DNA of 64,000 bases from Capitella teleta (taxonomy: Eukaryota > Annelida > Polychaeta > Capitellidae). The notes beneath the pieces were generated by a model. It was not told where the DNA came from, did no database searches, and saw nothing but the letters and a program-made list of their open reading frames with translations. The stretch's first letter is position 1. Each line of letters begins with the position of its first letter. The stretch covers positions 97,966 through 161,965 of the forward strand of contig KB296008.1 of NCBI GenBank assembly GCA_000328365.1, written 5' to 3'. Both the position numbers and the translations under genes were made by a program. This document shows positions 23,507 through 34,500 of this stretch, in pieces.

Positions 23507-23564
23507 GTTGTCATAGCAACCAACATATTATGACGCAAACCATGGGGACAAAAAAAATGGCGGA
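23507..23564. promoter_or_regulatory. X-box GTTGTCATAGCAAC plus YY1-like AAAATGGCGGA inside the 3'UTR stretch
   Basis: The 14-mer at 23507-23520 fits the RFX consensus GTNRYC-AT-RGYAAC with both half sites intact. A YY1-like AAAATGGCGGA follows at 23554-23564. The pair sits about 0.9 kb past the SoxB1 stop, in what I call 3'UTR, so it may be a DNA element (promoter or enhancer) buried in a transcribed region. Motif reading only. Confidence 0.45.
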
Positions 23565-24239
23565 TTTTTGGACAAATTGGTGCATTTGATTATACGATCA
23601 ACGCAATTATTTCCTCCTAATCAAATATACCCTGAATTGATTATGCAATAACGCAGCACTCTCATACGCGACATTAAGAACATTAAAAAGAAGTGAAAAA
23701 AAAATAAAATTGAAAAATGAAAAAAAGTTGAGTAAGTTGCTGCCTTCGCCAATGAAAATCATAAAACAAAGTGTCTGCACATGAATTATATCATTTAATT
23801 TATAAAGCTCAAAAACAAAAAACAATGAGGAGTGAAACAAAAGACCTTGAAGCTCACATTTCAATTATTATTATTATTATGCGGAAATCGAAAGGGATTG
23901 TTATGATGTTTCAATTGTTAAACGCTTTGTTCTACCTGAGTAGGGGAGGGGGGGGGGAGCTAAAATCCGCGACAAATCAATCAAAAATAATCATAATATA
24001 ACTCTTAAAAAAAGCAGACAGGAAACAAGGAATGCTTGCGAAATAAAAACAAGATTTTGATTTTCATTTGGGGGTAGAAAAAAAGAGAGAGACCAATCAT
24101 AAAAAAAGATGACCTACAAAATTCACAGTTCGTACATTCTGTCTCGCTCTCTCCGGGGGACACTGGTCAGATTAATATATATTTTTTTTTAAAAGGGATA
24201 AATTCGCTATCATCTTCATATCATCATTATATACAAATC

Positions 24240-24284
24240 GACACACACACACACACACGCACACACACACATACATACACACGA
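24240..24284. repeat. (CA)n microsatellite in the SoxB1 3'UTR
   Basis: CA repeat with CG and CATA interruptions; it would be UG-rich in the mRNA. Confidence 0.9.
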
Positions 24285-24395
24285 AATACCCAACAAAATT
24301 CATAGAAAATAGAGTTTGTCGGCGGCGGCAGCTGCGCTCAGTGGCTGGCTGGTGTCTGTTAACTCGATGGCAGTATAATCACTCGACGCCGACGG

Positions 24396-25622
24396 TTACA
24401 TGTGCGTCAGCGGCACAGTGCCTCCGCTGCCGGATGACCCGCCGCCGTGCTCGCCAGTGTCCGACACAGATGAAGGCGACAAACCGTACGACTGTGGTGG
24501 CGGCGGAGCCCCTTGCTGCATGGCCGACAGTCGCTGCATCTGCTGCTGCTGCTGCTGCTGCTGCTCACCTCCGGGCAAGTACATGCTGATCATCTCGCGC
24601 AGGTCGCCCGTGCCGCAAGGCCGACCGCCTCCCCCGCCTCCGCTGCCGGGCGTCGGTGTGCTGGACGCAGATCCGGAAGACTGCTGTCCGGATCCTTCCG
24701 ATTTGATTTGAGACGCCATTGACGCGTACGGTGACGCCATTGAGTAGTAGGACGACGGACTGCCGTTCATGTATGATGAGGATGACATTTGCGGCATCTG
24801 TCCAGCGCTGGGCATCGCGTAGCCGTAGTGTGACGAGAGGCCGGCCTGCATGGCGGCCGCTTGCTGCTGCTGGTGGTACATGTGGCTCATGTCGCCCGGG
24901 TGGCCCCCCATCACGGCCGCGGCCGCCGCCGGGTACCCGTTCGGCATGTATCCGTTCATGTTCATAGAGTACATGTCCCGGGGTTGCTGGAGACCTGGCT
25001 GAGCGCCGTGCATGCCGGGTAGCGCGTATTTGTCCTTCTTCATGAGAGTTTTGGTCTTGCGTCGGGGTCTGTACTTGTAGTCCGGGTGCTCCTTCATGTG
25101 AATCGCCCGCAATCGCTTCGCTTCATCGATGAACGGTCGTTTCTCGGCCTCCGATAGCAGCTTCCACTCGGCGCCCAGCCGCTTCGAGATCTCAGAGTTA
25201 TGCATCTTTGGGTTCTCCTGCGCCATCTTCCGTCGCTGACCTCTTGACCAGACCATGAAGGCGTTCATCGGTCGCTTCACCCGGGAGGGGTCATCGGCCG
25301 CCAGGTTCTTACCTCCGGCCTTGGACGTGTTGTTATTGTTATTGTTGTTGGTGGGCGAATTCTGGCTGTTGTTCATCCCCCCGGCGCCTCCCGCTCCTCC
25401 ACCTCCTCCTCCTACCGGGCTGGGTTCGCTGTTGGGGTGATGGCCCATGACCATGTGTCCTCCGTGCACCTGCGCCTGCGTCTGGGGAGGAGGCGACATC
25501 GAAGCCCCTTGGTGGGAAGGATGCGACGGATGAGATGGAAGCGAAGGGTGACTGGGATGCGACGGGTGGGGCGGCATCCCCGGGTGCAGGGAGTGCGGCT
25601 TCATCTCGGTGAGGACTTCCAT
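24396..25622 (-). CDS. SoxB1: SoxB1-class HMG-box transcription factor (Sox1/2/3 type), complete, single exon
   Basis: A complete 408-residue reading frame. Seen: His/Pro/Ser-rich repeats at residues 18-38, a Gly/Asn-rich linker (71-105), an HMG box at about 113-191 (25050-25286) with [16 protein letters not shown] and [14 protein letters not shown], the basic tail RPRRKTK, the group-B extension [13 protein letters not shown], a Tyr/Met/Ser-rich activation region, IKSE at 306-309 (SUMO-type site), [14 protein letters not shown] at 340-353, a Gln run at 354-361 and the end PLTHM. From memory the box differs from vertebrate Sox2 at only about three positions. Family knowledge: SoxB1 proteins bind ATTGTT/ACAAAG in the minor groove, work with POU factors in the nucleus, and maintain neural and ectodermal progenitors. 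The start ATG has G at -3 and +4. The group-B tail and C-terminal motifs rule out SoxB2 and other Sox groups. Whether it corresponds to Sox1, 2 or 3 is not meaningful for an invertebrate. There are no introns, as is usual for SoxB1. Confidence 0.98.
   Translation of the reverse strand: MEVLTEMKPHSLHPGMPPHPSHPSHPSLPSHPSHPSHQGASMSPPPQTQAQVHGGHMVMGHHPNSEPSPVGGGGGGAGGAGGMNNSQNSPTNNNNNNNTSKAGGKNLAADDPSRVKRPMNAFMVWSRGQRRKMAQENPKMHNSEISKRLGAEWKLLSEAEKRPFIDEAKRLRAIHMKEHPDYKYRPRRKTKTLMKKDKYALPGMHGAQPGLQQPRDMYSMNMNGYMPNGYPAAAAAVMGGHPGDMSHMYHQQQQAAAMQAGLSSHYGYAMPSAGQMPQMSSSSYMNGSPSSYYSMASPYASMASQIKSEGSGQQSSGSASSTPTPGSGGGGGGRPCGTGDLREMISMYLPGGEQQQQQQQQMQRLSAMQQGAPPPPQSYGLSPSSVSDTGEHGGGSSGSGGTVPLTHM
24540..24563 (-). 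repeat. In-frame CAG run coding for eight glutamines
   Basis: A pure CTG run on the plus strand encodes Gln 354-361, just after the conserved [10 protein letters not shown] segment. Vertebrate Sox2 has no Gln tract there, so this is a lineage-specific and probably length-variable insertion. It lies in the transactivation region and does not touch the HMG box. Confidence 0.9.
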
Positions 25623-26100
25623 CCCGGCGGCGGACGATGCCGGGGGACTGAAGACACGGTAATCAGTTGACCAACTCGTCTTGACCGTTTGGCTGGCGAC
25701 GTGGAGAAAAATAGCTGATCGCAGCTAGAGCAGCAGAAGTCCGAAGCAGAGAAGAAGTCCGTCCGTGAATAGCGTGAATCGGCGGCTTTTGAAAAGACTG
25801 TGTCGCAAGTAAATAGCCGCGCAAAGAAAGGCTGCAAGACTGCTTTGAGCGAGGACTTTGCGATTCTAGTGCGCTGAACACTTCCTTTCTTTTACCTGAA
25901 TGGGCCACAGTCATATTGATTAAATGCGCATGCCGTCGAGAGCCACAGCCAATCAGCGCGCTTTGCTACCTCATTATCCTTCGTGAGGGCCATCGCTCAG
26001 CCAATCACGCATCGAGATTTTGCGTATGAATACAAAAGGGCGTGGCTTGTGCCTCACTAAGCCCCGCCCCTCGCTGACTGTCACCGTCGCCTGAAGTTGG
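25623..26100 (-). promoter_or_regulatory. SoxB1 5'UTR and proximal promoter
   Basis: Directly upstream of the SoxB1 ATG. Two CCAAT boxes in the same context CAGCCAATCA lie at 25947-25956 and 25999-26008, 52 bp apart, which is typical of NF-Y promoters. A GC box CCCCGCCCC lies at 26062-26070, a KLF-like GGGCGTGGC at 26038-26046, and an NRF1-like TGCGCATGC at 25925-25933. No convincing TATA box is seen. The start of transcription is therefore probably between about 25.7 and 25.95 kb (inference). Two upstream ATGs open short frames (25663-25914 and 25601-25837); the second overlaps the SoxB1 start in another frame and could lower translation if included in the mRNA. Capped 5' ends would settle this. 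Confidence 0.7.
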
Positions 26101-28000
26101 GTGCATGGTTTTGGCCACCGAAGTCTTCCCCTGGCGATCGAACACAGCGAAATAATGCTATTCACTCGTATTTACGCTCCATGGTCCGCGCAATGCACTT
26201 CCACAGAAAAGCAGCGTAATAGCAAGCAAGTATTGTGCCACAATGCGAACGCAAGACTGTTGCATTGTGCCCGGCGAACAATTCGTGATTCGCGGTGTAC
26301 ACGGCAGCGAAGCAATATGAAGAACACAGAGCGACTTCAATATTCATCACATAGCAGAGCTTTTGTGCAACGGGCGCTGAACAGACACAAATCACGCATC
26401 ATCTTGCTTCACATGCATTCTATTGTATATTATGCTATACATCGTATATTTGGGTCAAACCCTGTGGGTGAATAACCGCTTTCAGGCCAAATACGGCATA
26501 ACGGGGTATTTTGTAAGGAGCGTGCACGCCTACTTTGGCACATAAAGAAGCCGTTTGAATGGGGAGAGGGATCGCCGTGCTGGGCACTAGGGGAAGAGGG
26601 CACGCCAGGAATTCGACGTACATAGGCTGAATGACAGGGTAGTGGCCAGATACAGACAAGACCATTAGCTCGTTAATGAGGTCTCAGATCGGCTAATCCA
26701 TATACGGCAGGGCGGTGGTATACATGCGGGTTTGTGTGTGACAGGTAAGTCGCCTGTTGAATTGCCATCATAGTTTCAAACCACGCAGGTGTGTGTTTAC
26801 GCGAAACATAGACTCATAGAAGATAATGGTTCATGTCGCCAAAAGCGCAGATCGAGTCATTGACGTTTGGCGACAGTTTCAATCTGGTTAAGTTCCATTT
26901 GTTTGTATTATAATCAGACCAATCCAATCGAGCTGTCGCGGCGACTGTTTAATTACTTTTTCACAGCTGTATGTTTTGTTATTAAACTGATAACTGACAA
27001 ACTTTATTTTCTTCTTATCTCAGGAAGTGAAACGGACAATTTTCGTATCATTGACACGCGCAGCTTTTCGTTGTTTTTTTTTTTTTTACATGTTCATTTC
27101 GAGACGATTTCTCTCTTCGAGAAAAATTTTAAGAAAAGTTTTAACTTTTTTTTTCTCTCACTCTGAAAGCGCCTCGACCCCTCCTCTTATGGCGATGAGG
27201 GCCAAGGCGTTTCACCCTCACCCCCAGGCTACATGCCACCCATTTTGATAAATGCTTTAGGAAAAATACCCCTGAACTATTCTTCGTAATTGGGGTCCGC
27301 ATACAGTAGAGTTGACCTCCACGAACTTGCAGAACTTTAAAATTTATTACGAAAATATAAATTCGTTCCAGTAAATATTTCGATGAGACTCGTGAGTTAA
27401 CTGCTGGTGATATGAATTAAGTTATGGGAAATTGTCGTTGATAACAGTTAAGTTAACCAGGTTTCATAGTAAGGAATGTCTAACTAATGTCGTGGCCAGG
27501 TATGGATTGGTGTTTTTCGAGACTTTTTCTCCTTGTGCTTTAAATGCCACGGGGAGAATATCAGCCACCGCGTGATCGTGCTATTAATAGCAACACGAAA
27601 TTTAAGAGAATGCTCCGTTATGAAGATTACGTCATAATCCTACGCTTACCGGGCTTAACACGGGGCCTAACAATAGAGAAATTACCACATATATAAGTAA
27701 TCAGCTTCCAGACTCTGGGGAGTTCTGTAACATCTTGTTCTGTAGACTGTAACAGCTGTTGATCACTGAGTACTATAATATGCAAGTACCACAACACGGG
27801 CAGTGGTCATTTTTCCGGTGATGACGTAACCGTTTATATTTTCAATTGCCCACAAACAATGACCCGCATGCAATTCAATCGGGATACAGGTGTTGCGTAA
27901 CAATAAGAAGCGACGCCATCGACTATTTCTACTTCACTTTTTTCGAAATTAAAAAACAATTTAAATCACTTTTTGAAAGATGACCCGTATGTACATCGGT
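26101..28000. other. Non-coding distal 5' flank of SoxB1
   Basis: Mixed composition. GATTACGTCATAATC (27627-27641) combines a CRE-like core with inverted Otx-type GATTA sites. No gene recognised; several T-rich runs at 27.07-27.16 kb. Confidence 0.55.
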
Positions 28001-28095
28001 CAGTCCATGGCATAGTGGTCATTCTCTAACGGGGAACATTGACGAAAATGCATAGCGGGTGAATTGAGTTGAAAACCAGACTCAAGTCCCACATG
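28001..28095 (+). mobile_element. Degenerate tRNA-like relic (possible SINE head)
   Basis: An A-box-like TGGCATAGTGG at 28008-28018 and a B-box-like GACTCAAGTCC at 28079-28089. The 60-bp separation is longer than in a class I tRNA and would suit a Ser/Leu-type or an insertion. The A box resembles the one in the SINE at 53.3 kb. Weak. Confidence 0.3.
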
Positions 28096-28289
28096 AAGAA
28101 TTAGCATTGCTTTTGAGTTTATTTATCCATTTCAATTAGCAAAAAGTTCGAAATTGAATGACAATATACCCTCTTGATTTTTTTGTAACCCTGTTTCACA
28201 TACATTTGGTATATTATATGTATATATATATATATTATTTTTCCCCTGCACTTTCCTTGCAGATCAACAACAGCGCCGTATACAGCGGT

Positions 28290-28301
28290 GCCTCCTAGCG
28301 G
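28290..28301 (-). promoter_or_regulatory. CTCF-like CCGCTAGGAGGC
   Basis: GCCTCCTAGCGG on the plus strand. The minus-strand reading fits the CCGCnAGGnGGC form of CTCF sites. Confidence 0.35.
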
Positions 28302-29159
28302 GCTCTTATAGAACTACAATGCTACCATGCTACAAACCGCGGCATTGAGTTTAATTTCGAATGACCTATAGTCGGTACATCCTAGTACATGCGTGCTTAT
28401 ATATACACACATTCAATATTCCCGACAACAGATTATAAATATTTACAATATACCTCACCCTGTATATGCTGGCATATATCCGACGATGTACACTTTTGTA
28501 TTCAAGTGCTGCATGCATACAGTGTCGAATCCTAGGCTTGTATATCCATGTGTATCCACAGCATATGTATGCATATATATCTCGATGTTGCCTATATGAC
28601 CCGTCCTCTTATACAGACGACGCGTTTCATTCGCAACCATTTATACGCCAAAAGCCTACAATGTACTCTTTATATTCTTGCCCGTTTTTGTTCGAGAAGA
28701 AAAGCAATTCTGGCGGTTTTAGGTGAGGCAATATAATATGTAAGTGGGCAAGAAAAGTCGCATTGAATTCACTGACAATATAGTCTCCATTGGAAAAGAA
28801 TAGACAACCCGCGGCCTATTCATGACTGCCTATTATGCAGAGTCTATATGGATTTCGCCTCACTATTATGACTGGTATTTTTTCGTTTTTATTCTTTTTT
28901 TACTCTCTTTTTTTTTTGTATAGTGAAAAGACTTCGATTTGAAAAGGCGCACGGCATGAAGAATAAATATAAATGTAAATAGATGCGCAATAAATTAAAT
29001 TTACACTGTATTTATCAGTTAATTTTTACCCCTATCATGTGTATACTCCAAAATCAGCTGTTTATAATAAGTGGAATTTCTATGCATGTATATTATTTTT
29101 ACAAGTTTATTTCTTGCAGCTTCAAAGAGGTTTAAATACAACACTTGGTTGGTCGCTGT

Positions 29160-29345
29160 ATTCATGCAGTGTTTTAATTACTAGTTGCTTGAAGTCCGCC
29201 ACATGAGAGAATTTCGAAAGACAAAAAACGGCCGCGAGGAAATGACAAGACACAAGCTCTGTAATTAGTAATTAAATTGATGACAAAGTCGGCGTTTTGA
29301 TTAGAAGGCGTGAAGTCCCGAGGAAGCGTAATTGTACACTTGGGA
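29160..29345. promoter_or_regulatory. Candidate conserved enhancer with homeodomain and Sox motifs
   Basis: A high-complexity stretch between AT-rich spacer and a purine tract. It has TTTTAATTACTAG, GTAATTAGTAATTAAATTG and GATGACAAAG (Meis-like next to a Sox-type ACAAAG). It lies 3.5 kb upstream of the SoxB1 ATG. The density of overlapping developmental motifs is the only evidence. Confidence 0.35.
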
Positions 29346-29377
29346 GGCTCAGGCGCACGCCTCCACATGGAATGGCA

Positions 29378-29704
29378 CAGGTGAGGGAGGGAAGAGGAGG
29401 AAAAATGAGGAAATGAGGAGAAGGCGGGATGGATCAGATGGGGATGAGGAATGGGAAGGCGAGGATGAGAGAAAAGGACGAGAAAGAGAGGAGAACCATT
29501 GGAAGATGAGAGGCTGTAGATGAGAAATAAAAGGGAAAGGAGAAAAGAGAAGACATAGAAAATATAGAGGAGAATGAGAAGCTACCAGGAGTAGAAGAGA
29601 CTGGAGAGACGGTGATGAGGCAGGGGATGAGGGAAGGATGAGAAGAAGGGTGAAGATGGAGTTGAGGAGACTGCAAGAGAAACCGAAGGGGAGGGGGGAA
29701 GAAC
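29378..29704 (+). repeat. Long purine-biased tract, not a simple repeat
   Basis: About 330 bp that are almost entirely A and G on the plus strand, with only scattered pyrimidines and no fixed period. It produces a spurious Ser/Pro/Leu-rich frame on the other strand (29349-29717). Such tracts can form triplex DNA and are nucleosome-poor. Confidence 0.85.
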
Positions 29705-30439
29705 ACCTGGCCATCAATTGGACAAGAACAGTACATCAGCATGCATACACTAATATAGTATACGCATTAAACACATAGTATAATCTAATCGCAGGCGTCG
29801 AGTACTCGAAATGTATCATATTGACCGATCAAACATCGTCGAGCGATGCAAGGCTTCCTGACATCACGTGTCACCTTCTGCCAACCACATCGCACACAGA
29901 AGCCACGCAGGAATGACCACCGGTCAGATCGGTGGTCGCCTCGGTTCGCCCCCAAAAAGATTAAGTTGTTTGCGAGAAAACACTCAGAGTGTATCGGCGT
30001 TGATTGATCAACAAATCTCTGCCTAGTATAGGCTAAGGTATGCAGTTCCGACATGTGTTTGTATACGAATCTGACATCGTTTGGCAGCTGATTGTGGCGT
30101 ATACATGATTGTACAAAATAATGTGTACACAAAATACTGCGCCTTTCTGTAATATTATTCTCATTTAGAATGCATGATGGAGGGAAGGGGGTGAGCGACC
30201 CTCCCCTCCCCCTTCCTCCCATCAGAAGCAATGATAAGACAGTGCGATTGAATGCCAATGTAATGAGAGTCCACTAGGGGAACATGTGCCCTGGGCGGAC
30301 GGGGGAGGGGGCATTTATGCACAATAGCCCCAAATGAAGACATGGCACTGATGCTCCCTGGCACCGAGGGAGGCGCCGGCACTCGTTCAACGTAATCGTG
30401 TTGAGAAGTCTTTCATTGCATTGCGCTGTCAATCAGTGC

Positions 30440-30560
30440 TGTTCAGTGCAAGTTACGTCATCGCAATGATCGTTATGACCCATTATCGACACTGAATGTC
30501 GTCATCCGCGTGCATTCGATCATGGCGGACGTTGTTGTCGTCTGTTTCGTTGGGTCGTCA
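30440..30560. promoter_or_regulatory. CRE-like and YY1-like motifs
   Basis: GTTACGTCATCGCAATG near 30452-30468 and ATCATGGCGGAC at 30519-30530 (YY1-like), about 4.9 kb upstream of SoxB1. Promoter-like, with no gene recognised. Confidence 0.3.
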
Positions 30561-30699
30561 ATTGAGACGGCGCTGCGTTTTTAGTGTTTACTTGATGTTT
30601 ACGTGATTTGATTATTCACGTGGGATTTCAAGTTTTGAACTGTTGAAATCTCGCCCGCAAAAATGCTGCGTGCTTTCGGAAGCATTAATGCGATCAACG

Positions 30700-30870
30700 A
30701 TGAATCGCGCTGATTAAGGTGTGCCGGCGGTCGGGCGGGCGGCCGCACACCTGCGATCGGCGGTCCCACCGCACCCCCGGGGCTGTCACCCCCGAGACGA
30801 CGGTTCACGGACCACCCCCGCCCCCGCCCACCCTGAGAGCACCGGGGCGCCTAATTAAGGAATAAGCCCG
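30700..30870. promoter_or_regulatory. CpG-rich island about 5 kb upstream of SoxB1
   Basis: An abrupt GC-rich block (CGGCGGTCGGGCGGGCGG, ACCCCCGGGGCTGTC, CGCCCCCGCCC) in AT-rich flanks, ending in CCTAATTAAGG. An open CpG island at an enhancer or alternative promoter is the simplest reading. Confidence 0.4.
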
Positions 30871-31053
30871 CCTTTGATATGTGGAAGATCAAATAAGATG
30901 CCGACTACGAATTTCGGAATACCGAGAGAAGCATTGTTTTATTGGAGGCTACACGAGTGGAGGTGTAAACACATTTTAATGTAGAGAGGTAATCCCAAAG
31001 GGAGGAAGGGGTGTTGATATTACACGCTGCATATAAATGAAGCCAAAGCGAAA

Positions 31054-31101
31054 CATTTCGCTACATTTCGCTGTATTTTGTTGCATTTTGCTGCATTTTA
31101 T
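31054..31101. repeat. Degenerate 10-bp repeat CATTTTGCTG
   Basis: About five diverged units, each ending in CGCTR or GCTGC. Confidence 0.7.
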
Positions 31102-31552
31102 ATAAACGACATCGACACACATGTTTGCACACGCGGGAAGACGAGAAGACGATGATGACGACGTCGGGAGGATTGGACGGAGGGGAGCGGCGGCATCAAA
31201 AGGATTATGCGAACCTATTATGGTCTGAGGGGGCCCTCCAGAATGATCTCCCATAATCCCACCCTAATCTTGTGTGCCTCCGATAACCTCTCCCGTGTTC
31301 TACCCCAGTCCCCTTCCAATGCGTCACACAGGGCAGTTATACTACAGTGGCTTGTATATGTACACATGTTTATGAGAATATACATGCACAGGTAGCTGCA
31401 TGCATTGTATGGGAAGGGGGCTGTCTTTTGTGTGGGAATCGTGAGGGAAGCAGATCCACCTGCTTCCGAAAATCCTCTGATCTGGAGACAAACAAAAAAC
31501 GGCAAATAAACACACTCGGATTTCAAGGCGAAAATCAAGGCTCATGATATAC

Positions 31553-31582
31553 ACGCACGCACGCACGCACGCACGCACGCAT
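31553..31582. repeat. (ACGC)n microsatellite
   Basis: Seven units, followed by ATGCGCACATGTGCG. A shorter GTGC run lies at 32302-32318. Confidence 0.9.
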
Positions 31583-31599
31583 GCGCACATGTGCGTTCA

Positions 31600-34500
31600 C
31601 CGCTGTACAGCATACCCACGATGCACGAACACAGCGCGCGTTAGTGCAATCGTTTGTATAATAATTATGATCTAGTTAATTATTGCCAAATTTACATTCT
31701 GCATACCACCCATCATTTGAAATTGAAACTGCGTCTAAATTCGATGTCACATGTCACACTCGCAGCTATAGCGGCTGGCTCTTGGTGCAATAAATATCAA
31801 AACGTCTTTCACACTCAAAGTTTTTTAAGTTCAGAGAGACTTGTTAACAAGGATGGACAGAGTCCTTTACAAGAGTTGGGGGTACATTTGTCAATCGGGT
31901 TATATATGCATTACGACACTCTATTGTATATATACGAATCCAGTGATTATAGTGTAACATGCTGTAACAATGTTACTGTAACGGTGTTAATGGTTCCACT
32001 GGGACATTCTGATAAGTACTTATAGACCTATATACATAATTATATGCACTTACAATGAGATGTGTATCAGTAAGATGAGCTACAAGCTGTTATTGGTTGG
32101 TATATCAGCATGCTTGGTTCTACTTGTATATCACACAAGCGCACCGTGCTGATAAGGTACCAAAAGTGCATTAAAACGGTATATGCATATAGTGAGAGAA
32201 GCAGAAAAATATGACGCAGCTAAATATCACACCTATGCATACTCACATGCATGATCAGTGCTAATATATAAATATCGCACATAGGCAGGGAATGTCTGGA
32301 TGCGTGCGTGCGTGCGTGCATCCGGTGTTACGTGCGGGCGTTACGCGTACGCAGGTGGCAAGGAACAAACCGCGCATGCGTAGTGTCTTGTTTCCGTCGC
32401 CCGTGGAGGATGCGATGTTGGAACTAATTGGCGAGGTAAGCCACTGCGAGATCATCTGCCGATCGCGTTACGTTCGCGAAAACCGATCGCTTCCGAACCG
32501 AAACCGGCAATTAAGCCGCGAAGGAATCCATGCACTTTGAATACTTCACTCGTACAAACAGCTGAGTGTTAGCTTTGTACAGTGAGATATTTGGACGCAC
32601 GCATGAATTTGTACAGCAAAGTGTGTATGCACATTTTTAACTTTCAAACAAAAATAAATCCACCACAGCGACATCTACAAGACAGATAAAAAACAGAAGG
32701 AAAGAAAGGAAAAAGCGACGAAATTCAATCTGCAATCACGTGACCCCTTTCTCCATTTCCGTATCCGGGTCCCGCGACGAGGAAAGAATTCGCCGAGCAT
32801 GAAGGGAGAGCCCTCCCAACAAAAGAGGGCGAGGGAAGGTCTGCAGGCGCAGCGCGGAAGTGGATGTTGATCTGGGAAGGCGAAGCGGAAATCGACGGAA
32901 GGCGACCGCTTTTGACCGCTTCCCCAATTCGACCCAACGAAGGCAAGATCGACCCGTCGATATACCCGATACGGCTGCCGGGAAATGAGTGTCTTTTTTT
33001 TTCTTCTGATCTTCTATTGAATTTTGAGTAGAGTACTGGATACCAAAGAATTTGGAGACCAAGGAGTGTACAACAGCCTATCTCCATTGTGGATGCATAG
33101 CAAGAATTGATTGATTATGCGATTCCAGGCCAGAGTTGAATATTTCTTGGTTTTGGGGGGTCCATTGATAATAATACTAAACGGTAAGAAATAAATCGAT
33201 GGAATATTCACTGGCTATCACGCAAAAAGCTCGGTTAATGGCTTAGAGGAATTTCAGAAAAGTTTGTCACGCGATATTGAAGATTTTTCGTGCGTGTCGA
33301 CGATCTGAGCTATAATTCCATAAACCGAGGAAGCCTCTCTCCCCTCATGGGCATAAAACCGCATAATTAAACAAGACTTTATTTTATTGGAGGGAATTTT
33401 ACAACGGACGGTTCGACTAATGCATTTCTTGAGGCTACAACGTGTCCAAGTGCTAATCTGTCTTGAATCGCCTCTGAGTTACATAACTCAATCCGAGGCG
33501 CTTCGATCAAGGCATTCGATGTAGAATCCACAGAACTCTCACCATAAAACGTGATCTGTGCTAGCATCCAGGTAACATGCTTTTAGGACTGTGGCAGAAA
33601 TTGGCTGCGATTTCTTGGTCCACTGAATATGAACATAATAGTGTTTACGGTCAACGTTTGAGGGCTTTGAATGATAGCCTGTCAGGCGTCTCCCGTGAAA
33701 GGGGGTGTTTAACTCATATCTAGGAAATGGGATAAAGGCCTTGATTATGGCTCACCCAATAATCGCATGGCTGCAAATGATGGATTGATTGTTTCATAAC
33801 TTCATTTCATATCATTTTCGTATCATTTCGTATCATTTTATATCATTTCATATAATATGGTTCCATTTCGTATCTTTTCGTTTCATTTCGTTCCATTCCG
33901 TAACCTATTCACATCCTTGCGTGCTGCCTCCGTACAATCGTCACACAGTGGGCGTGGTCGGTGCTGTCAAGAGGCGATGGTGGCGGCCGATAAGGGCATC
34001 AAATGGACAAGGAATAGCCGGCTATCTGTCACTCACGAGCACGCACGAGTTGCGGTTTTATCAGCTCGGCCGATCAGCGTCTCGTTGCTCGCCGGGCGAT
34101 AGCACGCTTTTCCCATTTACGTCGCTTTCTGGCTCACATACAAAACAGCTACCGGTAATCAGATGTTAATTAGATGCAACACGTGCATATGTTTACATCA
34201 CATGGCGATTTAATGGAGAATAATCGTGATTGTGTTTTATCATAATTAAAATAGGTCAATTATTTCACCTGTCCTGCTACTAGTACAGGTACCAGACGAT
34301 GACCCAGTTTTAAATGTTCGAGTATAAGGATGGTGTGTCATGTTGATTCACATTCAAATTCCTTCAAAAGAATCGACATTAAATCATGAAAAATAAATAT
34401 ATGTGCTATGCAGGTGGATCATCGTCAAGACAAGATAAACATTTTGTTTACACGACCAGACCATTGAACCTTTTACGGCGCGCAAAAATGAGGAAGGAAA

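Larger units (their letters stand above)
23110..24395 (-). other. Probable SoxB1 3'UTR
   Basis: About 1.28 kb downstream of the stop, AT-rich and free of frames, ending at clustered polyadenylation signals near 23123-23151. It holds a CA/TG microsatellite (24240-24284) and long T/A runs (23251-23277, 23408-23429). Two Pumilio-type elements (TGTAAATA at 23473-23480, TGTATATA at 24228-24235) and U-rich elements of the cytoplasmic-polyadenylation type (TTTTTTTAT near 24099-24107) are read on the minus strand. The length is close to the roughly 1.1 kb 3'UTR of vertebrate Sox2. The extent is inferred from the signals only; the true end needs 3'-end reads. Confidence 0.55.

Noticed and set aside
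24400-25670. Plus-strand frames of 61-103 codons over the Sox gene
   Set aside because: Shadows of the GC-rich SoxB1 coding strand.
29349-29717. 122-codon Ser/Pro/Leu-rich frame
   Set aside because: By-product of the purine tract on the opposite strand.
32292-32540. 82-codon frame ending near a GAGGTAAG splice-donor-like site
   Set aside because: No acceptor, no family resemblance, and the frame begins in a GTGC microsatellite.
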